47,864 nt of DNA from Bacteroidota bacterium. GTDB taxonomy: Bacteria > Bacteroidota > Bacteroidia > Bacteroidales > VadinHA17. Made by a program: the position numbers and the translations under genes. Location: assembly GCA_011050615.1 (NCBI GenBank), contig DRFJ01000043.1:1-47864 (forward strand). The letters are read 5' to 3'. The notes beneath the pieces are model-generated. The model was given only the letters and a program-made list of their open reading frames with translations, was not told where the DNA came from and made no database searches. Below, one piece after another: positions 44,699-47,864 of this stretch (positions within the stretch are counted from its first letter, which is position 1; every line of letters begins with the position of its first letter).

Positions 44699-44730
44699 AT
44701 TGAACATATTGACATATTTATATATATTTG
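44699..44730 (+). promoter_or_regulatory. promoter of the ArsR gene (-33 ATTG, -7 TATATTTG)
   Basis: ATTG (44699-44702) and TATATTTG (44723-44730) are spaced by 20 nt and fit the Bacteroidota promoter TTTG-N19-21-TAnnTTTG with one mismatch. The start of transcription would be near 44737 and the ATG is at 44756. It is the best promoter match I find in the window. Confidence 0.7.
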
Positions 44731-44742
44731 CAGTATAAATAT
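44714..44742. promoter_or_regulatory. operator-like inverted repeat over the ArsR promoter
   Basis: ATATTTATA (44714-44722) and TATAAATAT (44734-44742) form perfect inverted arms flanking the -7 box. In addition TTGAACATA occurs at 44700-44708 and again at 44746-44754. These overlap the promoter and the start region, as expected for autorepression by an ArsR-type dimer. Confidence 0.45.
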
Positions 44743-44755
44743 AAGTTGAACATAA

Positions 44756-45055
44756 ATGGAAGATATCAGGTTAAATCCCGAACAGCTGGAGAGAGCTGCC
44801 AGTATGCTGAAAGCAATAGCACATCCGATGAGAATAAAGATAATAGGATTTCTTGAAGAAGGCGACTCCCTATCGGTAACAGAGATACATGAAAGGCTGG
44901 GGATAGAGCAATCAACTACTTCCCATCACCTGGGAATATTAAAGGATAAAGGAGTGCTGGTTTCTAAAAGGGAAGGGAAAAAGACCCTGTATGCCCTTAA
45001 GCATGAAAATCTGAAAAACATCATTAAATGTGTAAGCATGTGTGAGTCACACTAG
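44756..45055 (+). CDS. ArsR/SmtB family transcriptional regulator
   Basis: A 99-residue winged-helix regulator: LKAIAHPMRIKIIGFLEEGD (early helices), HTH region SVTEIHERLGIEQSTTSHHLGILKDKG and wing VSKREGKKTLYALK. The C-terminal Cys92 and Cys96 (KCVSMCESH) could bind a metal or act in redox sensing, but classical metal sites are not evident. An inverted repeat covers its own promoter. It is a single gene whose stop overlaps the convergent lspA stop by 4 bp (CTAG). Confidence 0.9.
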   Translation: MEDIRLNPEQLERAASMLKAIAHPMRIKIIGFLEEGDSLSVTEIHERLGIEQSTTSHHLGILKDKGVLVSKREGKKTLYALKHENLKNIIKCVSMCESH

Positions 45056-45660
45056 TTCTTATCCTTGAAAAATCTTTTCTGGAAGATAATAATCAGGAAA
45101 ACACCTATTGTAACCGCACTGTCGGCCAGATTAAAGACGGGTCTGAAAAAAACAAGTGACTGTCCCGGCCGTACCGGCGACCATTCGGGCCAGGTTGTAT
45201 CGATAACTGGGAAATAAAGCATGTCCACAACCCTTCCGTGCAAAAAAGATGAATAGCCACCTTCGGGAGGAAAGACGACAGCCGGTTCATAAAAGCTTTC
45301 GCTGAAAATCATACCGTAAAAAGTACTGTCGATTATATTCCCCACTGCACCGGCAAAAATGGCACTAACAGCTAAAATAAACCCCGGGTGGGTCTTATTC
45401 TTAATCAGGTGAAATATATACCATCCTATTGCTATGGAAGCAACAATCCTGAAGAGACTCAATATCAATTTGCCTGTTTTTCCACCCATCTCCATGCCAA
45501 AAGCCATCCCGTTGTTTTCAATAAAGTGTAAAATAAACCAGTCGCCCAGAATATGTCTCTCTTCTCCTATGACCATAGTTGTCTTTATCCATATCTTGAA
45601 GGCCTGGTCGGCGACAAGTATGAGGAGGATTAAAAGTATCGATTTTGTCTTAATTGACAT
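45052..45660 (-). CDS. lspA: lipoprotein signal peptidase
   Basis: A 202-residue integral aspartyl protease (signal peptidase II) that cleaves prolipoprotein signal peptides after diacylglyceryl addition. Four hydrophobic helices are visible; catalytic Asp residues are in GNIIDS and FNLADSAVTIG. HFIENNGMAFGM is the conserved N-box. The length is a little above the usual 160-170 owing to a periplasmic loop (FSESFYEPAVVFPPEGGY), a Bacteroidota feature as I recall. It processes the many lipoproteins encoded in this window. Confidence 0.95.
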   Translation of the reverse strand: MSIKTKSILLILLILVADQAFKIWIKTTMVIGEERHILGDWFILHFIENNGMAFGMEMGGKTGKLILSLFRIVASIAIGWYIFHLIKNKTHPGFILAVSAIFAGAVGNIIDSTFYGMIFSESFYEPAVVFPPEGGYSSFLHGRVVDMLYFPVIDTTWPEWSPVRPGQSLVFFRPVFNLADSAVTIGVFLIIIFQKRFFKDKN

Positions 45661-45800
45661 CCTTATGATTTTGAAGGCGCAAAATAGTAAAAAAAAGTAA
45701 ATGACTCGCTATGTGAGGGTAATTTGACCCACAGCCTTAAATACAAATTGTGGACCTTGCTTCCCTGACTTACTATTCTGAACCGGGGATGGCGGATAAT

Positions 45801-47111
45801 TCAAATGCCACTATCCCTGAAAAGATCTGTTTTTGCAGACAGCCACATAATCGTTCCCAGGGCTATAAAAAGACCTATATTTCCTGCCAGGTAGGCAAAT
45901 TCGTTTATTGAAAGTAAGATATATATAAAGGCATAGACCAGTGTGAGCATACCACCAACAAGTAAAGTGTATTTTGTTTTTTTGAGCAGCAATCCGCTGA
46001 ATATGGTCAGCAGTCCGACTGTCGAACCGGCAGAGATAAGATAAGCCGGGCTGAACCCTATCTGTTCGCTGAGGGCATTCAGCAGGGAGAAAAACAATAC
46101 CAGGGAGAGAGAGACAAGGAAATAATGGAAAAGATGTATTTTCCTGTTTGCTGATAATTCGAGGAAGAGCAGCACCAGGTAAGTAAATGCAATAAACAGA
46201 AGTCCGTATTTCGCTGCTCTCTCAGCTTTCCTGTAATGATCTACTTCAAGTATCAGGTTTACGCCGAATGATTCATCTTCGGGCCTGTGAATATTTCCAA
46301 ACCATGATTGGGGAAAATTCCTGTTCAGGTGGCTTATATTCCAGGTTGCGGTAAATCCGTCATTACCGGTTTCCCTTTTTTCAGGAAGGTAATTACCGGT
46401 AAAGGAAGGAGCGGTCCAGGATGATTTAATTGAGACACTTGTGGATTTTCCGGCGGGAGTGAAAAATATACCTGAAGATCCTCTTAAACCAATATCAGCA
46501 CTAAAATCAAAATGCTCCGATCCGGCATGGATAAATACCGGGAAGGTGACACCTGAGGTGAAGAGGTCATAATCCCCTCCTACCGGTTGTGCTGCTACTG
46601 AAATATCATTTACCCTGAGGTTCAGGCCTTCAATTATGCCCCTGTTATCTGATATCCCCAGGGTGAAGTATGCCTCTTCCCACAGAAGCTCACAATCAGA
46701 TGCATTTATATACGGGGGAAGAAAGAATGATCCTGCGAGTTTAAGATCTGCTTCGTAAATAACCGATTCATAAATACCTTTGTATCTGATCCGGGGATTT
46801 ATCTCACCCTTAATATAAAGATTATCAGGCATAACGTGCAACAGGGTATTTTCATAAGCAATCCTGTTGCCGCCGGAACGGACAGACCTGATAACAGGTA
46901 TGTTTAAAACGGGGCCCGTGATTGTTTGTGCCTTACTCCATTCCCGGGATATTTGCCCCTGGACGGCAAGGGAATTTTCAGCCCTTTCTTGAATAAGCAT
47001 CCTGATTAATTGAAGGGGAACAAGAAACATGATGGCCATCAGACCAATAAGAACCATCTTAAATGTTATGGTTTCGTACCATTTAATGTCATTTTGACTT
47101 TCGTTTTTCAT
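45801..47111 (-). CDS. creD: CreD family inner membrane protein
   Basis: A 436-residue protein of the CreD/Cet family. One N-terminal transmembrane helix, a large periplasmic beta-rich domain (about 45-270; GPVLNIPVIRSV is a conserved segment) and at least five C-terminal helices (RAAKYGLLFIAFTYLVLLF, then FHYFLVSLSLVLFFSLLNAL). CreD proteins are linked to envelope stress or colicin tolerance in Enterobacteria; biochemical role unknown. Upstream on the same strand lie a winged-helix regulator and a small membrane protein, with a palindrome in the gap. Confidence 0.92.
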   Translation of the reverse strand: MKNESQNDIKWYETITFKMVLIGLMAIMFLVPLQLIRMLIQERAENSLAVQGQISREWSKAQTITGPVLNIPVIRSVRSGGNRIAYENTLLHVMPDNLYIKGEINPRIRYKGIYESVIYEADLKLAGSFFLPPYINASDCELLWEEAYFTLGISDNRGIIEGLNLRVNDISVAAQPVGGDYDLFTSGVTFPVFIHAGSEHFDFSADIGLRGSSGIFFTPAGKSTSVSIKSSWTAPSFTGNYLPEKRETGNDGFTATWNISHLNRNFPQSWFGNIHRPEDESFGVNLILEVDHYRKAERAAKYGLLFIAFTYLVLLFLELSANRKIHLFHYFLVSLSLVLFFSLLNALSEQIGFSPAYLISAGSTVGLLTIFSGLLLKKTKYTLLVGGMLTLVYAFIYILLSINEFAYLAGNIGLFIALGTIMWLSAKTDLFRDSGI

Positions 47112-47307
47112 TCGTTTAAAATTTTATAATTAACTGAATATAACTTAATTAAAAATTTGAGAACGAATACAAGCGCTTACTCACAGTAAAACCGTTCGTG
47201 AGCTCGCTGTGCCCGGTTCGCTCTAGCAGGAAAAATCTAATCATCTTCTATTGTGAAGCAGGAGATTAAATTTATTCATGCTCGTTTCATTTTTGTTGTT
47301 TTAAAAG

Positions 47308-47326
47308 TACTTTGAATTGCAAAGTA
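47308..47326. promoter_or_regulatory. operator-like palindrome TACTTTG-N5-CAAAGTA
   Basis: Perfect 7-bp inverted arms (47308-47314 and 47320-47326) around AATTG, between the end of the winged-helix gene and the creD start (47111). Its position upstream of creD, 180-200 bp away on the minus strand, suits a binding site of the adjacent regulator. The rest of 47112-47343 has no gene, only an imperfect GC-rich inverted segment around 47165-47225. Confidence 0.5.
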
Positions 47327-47343
47327 TATCTGTAAAAAAATAT

Positions 47344-47640
47344 CTATTTCTTTTTCATTAGTTGTTCCAGGGCATCAAGATGCTGATTAAAAACATCTTT
47401 GCCATGGCCTGTCGCCTTATATCTGGTATTAGGTTTTCTTTCGATGAATTGTTTTCTGACCTGAATCAGTTCATTTTCTTCAAGTACCCTGAGATGGCTG
47501 GCCAGGTTGCCGTCAGTTACATCGAGAAGATCCTTGAGGGAATTGAAATCCATGCTCTCATTTATTACAAGGGCTGACATTATGCCAAGCCTGATCCGGC
47601 TCTCGAGTAATTTGCTCAGTTTGTTTAAGATATCTTTCAT
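47344..47640 (-). CDS. winged-helix DNA-binding regulator (HTH_34-like)
   Basis: A 98-residue regulator of the ArsR/MarR-like winged-helix type (HTH_34 family). SRIRLGIMSALVINESMDFNSLKDLLDVTDGNLASHLRVLEENELIQV is the HTH core (read in two parts, as helix-turn-helix then wing), followed by RKPNTRYKATGHG. It is typically coupled with a small membrane protein and CreD in Bacteroidota. It starts 18 bp after the upstream membrane gene and probably controls this cluster. Confidence 0.9.
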   Translation of the reverse strand: MKDILNKLSKLLESRIRLGIMSALVINESMDFNSLKDLLDVTDGNLASHLRVLEENELIQVRKQFIERKPNTRYKATGHGKDVFNQHLDALEQLMKKK

Positions 47641-47658
47641 CTGGCCATGAAGCTGTTT

Positions 47659-47864
47659 TTATCGGTATTTGATATGCATTATCAGGCCGTACAGGATGTG
47701 GAGAATTCCAAAACCAAAAGCCCATAAAACAAGACCCAGGCCCGGAAAGAAAAATGCGAAGATACCTGTGAGTATTTCGAACATACCCAGGTACTGTATT
47801 TCGCCAAAAGTGAATTTTCCGGCACCTACAAGTGCAAGTCCATAAAATACCAGCATTGAAGGGA
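47659..47864 (-). CDS. membrane protein, 5' part outside the window
   Basis: The last 68 codons of a membrane protein are visible; the frame stays open to the window edge, so the true start is beyond 47864. Three hydrophobic segments can be seen (MLVFYGLALVGAG, LGMFEILTGIFAFFFPGLG, LVLWAFGFGILHILYGLI). The family is not identified. It lies upstream of the winged-helix and creD genes, on the same strand. Confidence 0.8.
   Translation of the reverse strand, partial: PSMLVFYGLALVGAGKFTFGEIQYLGMFEILTGIFAFFFPGLGLVLWAFGFGILHILYGLIMHIKYR

Overview
The window looks like a chromosomal segment of a Bacteroidota bacterium, probably of the Bacteroidales/Marinilabiliales type. Reasons: several promoter-like boxes fit the Bacteroidota consensus (TTTG, 19-21 nt, TAnnTTTG); Shine-Dalgarno sequences are weak; many genes encode lipoproteins; and Bacteroidota-specific families occur (DUF4292 lipoprotein, YwqK/MORN-2 repeat protein, a PurF-like protein lacking the N-terminal cysteine). 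Gene order dut - TPR - DUF4292 - EnvC-like and RsbW-like - ybeY - mnmG - uvrC also fits this phylum. No complete mobile element, rRNA operon or large CRISPR-cas locus is visible.

Layout. 1-600: non-coding, with an inverted repeat, an 11-bp tandem repeat and a CAU-anticodon tRNA. 648-6220: a solitary nucleotide-sugar dehydrogenase, a repeat-spacer-repeat unit, then sulfatase, AI-2E family permease and CNNM-type membrane protein on the plus strand. 6253-10707 (minus): probable operon of acyl-CoA synthetase, double-GNAT protein and RetSat/CrtI-like oxidoreductase. 10.7-16.2 kb: a lipocalin-like lipoprotein, a redoxin and an M16 protease among decayed gene remains (DUF4440/SnoaL, pdxH, GH3 beta-glucosidase with PA14). 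16.2-21.5 kb: alkD-like, purF-like, a coiled-coil membrane protein, and an rpiB-rrf2-hemW operon. 22-25.8 kb: nadA, a YwqK-repeat protein, ruvB and a 56-residue membrane protein. 25.8-29 kb: Crp/Fnr regulator divergent from OsmC, pheS and a lipoprotein cyclophilin. 29-43.3 kb: a long plus-strand run of patatin/beta-barrel protein, flippase, dut, TPR lipoprotein, DUF4292, EnvC-like protein, RsbW-like kinase, ybeY, mnmG, ade and uvrC, with two parS-like palindromes around ade. 43.6-47.9 kb: polyprenyl synthase, ArsR regulator with a recognisable promoter/operator, lspA, creD, its winged-helix regulator and a truncated membrane gene at the edge.

Functionally this is mostly housekeeping: envelope building (flippase, TPR/DUF4292 lipoproteins, amidase activator, LspA, polyprenyl carrier), tRNA/rRNA maturation (MnmG, YbeY, PheS), DNA repair (RuvB, UvrC, AlkD) and cofactor/nucleotide metabolism (NadA, HemW, PurF, Dut, Ade). 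The less ordinary parts are the pair of parS-like sites, the 36/35/36-nt repeat unit, the acyl-CoA synthetase/GNAT/RetSat-like operon, the Ser-for-Cys PurF, the cluster of gene relics, and operator-like palindromes near the ArsR and creD genes. I saw no obviously new multi-gene defence system.
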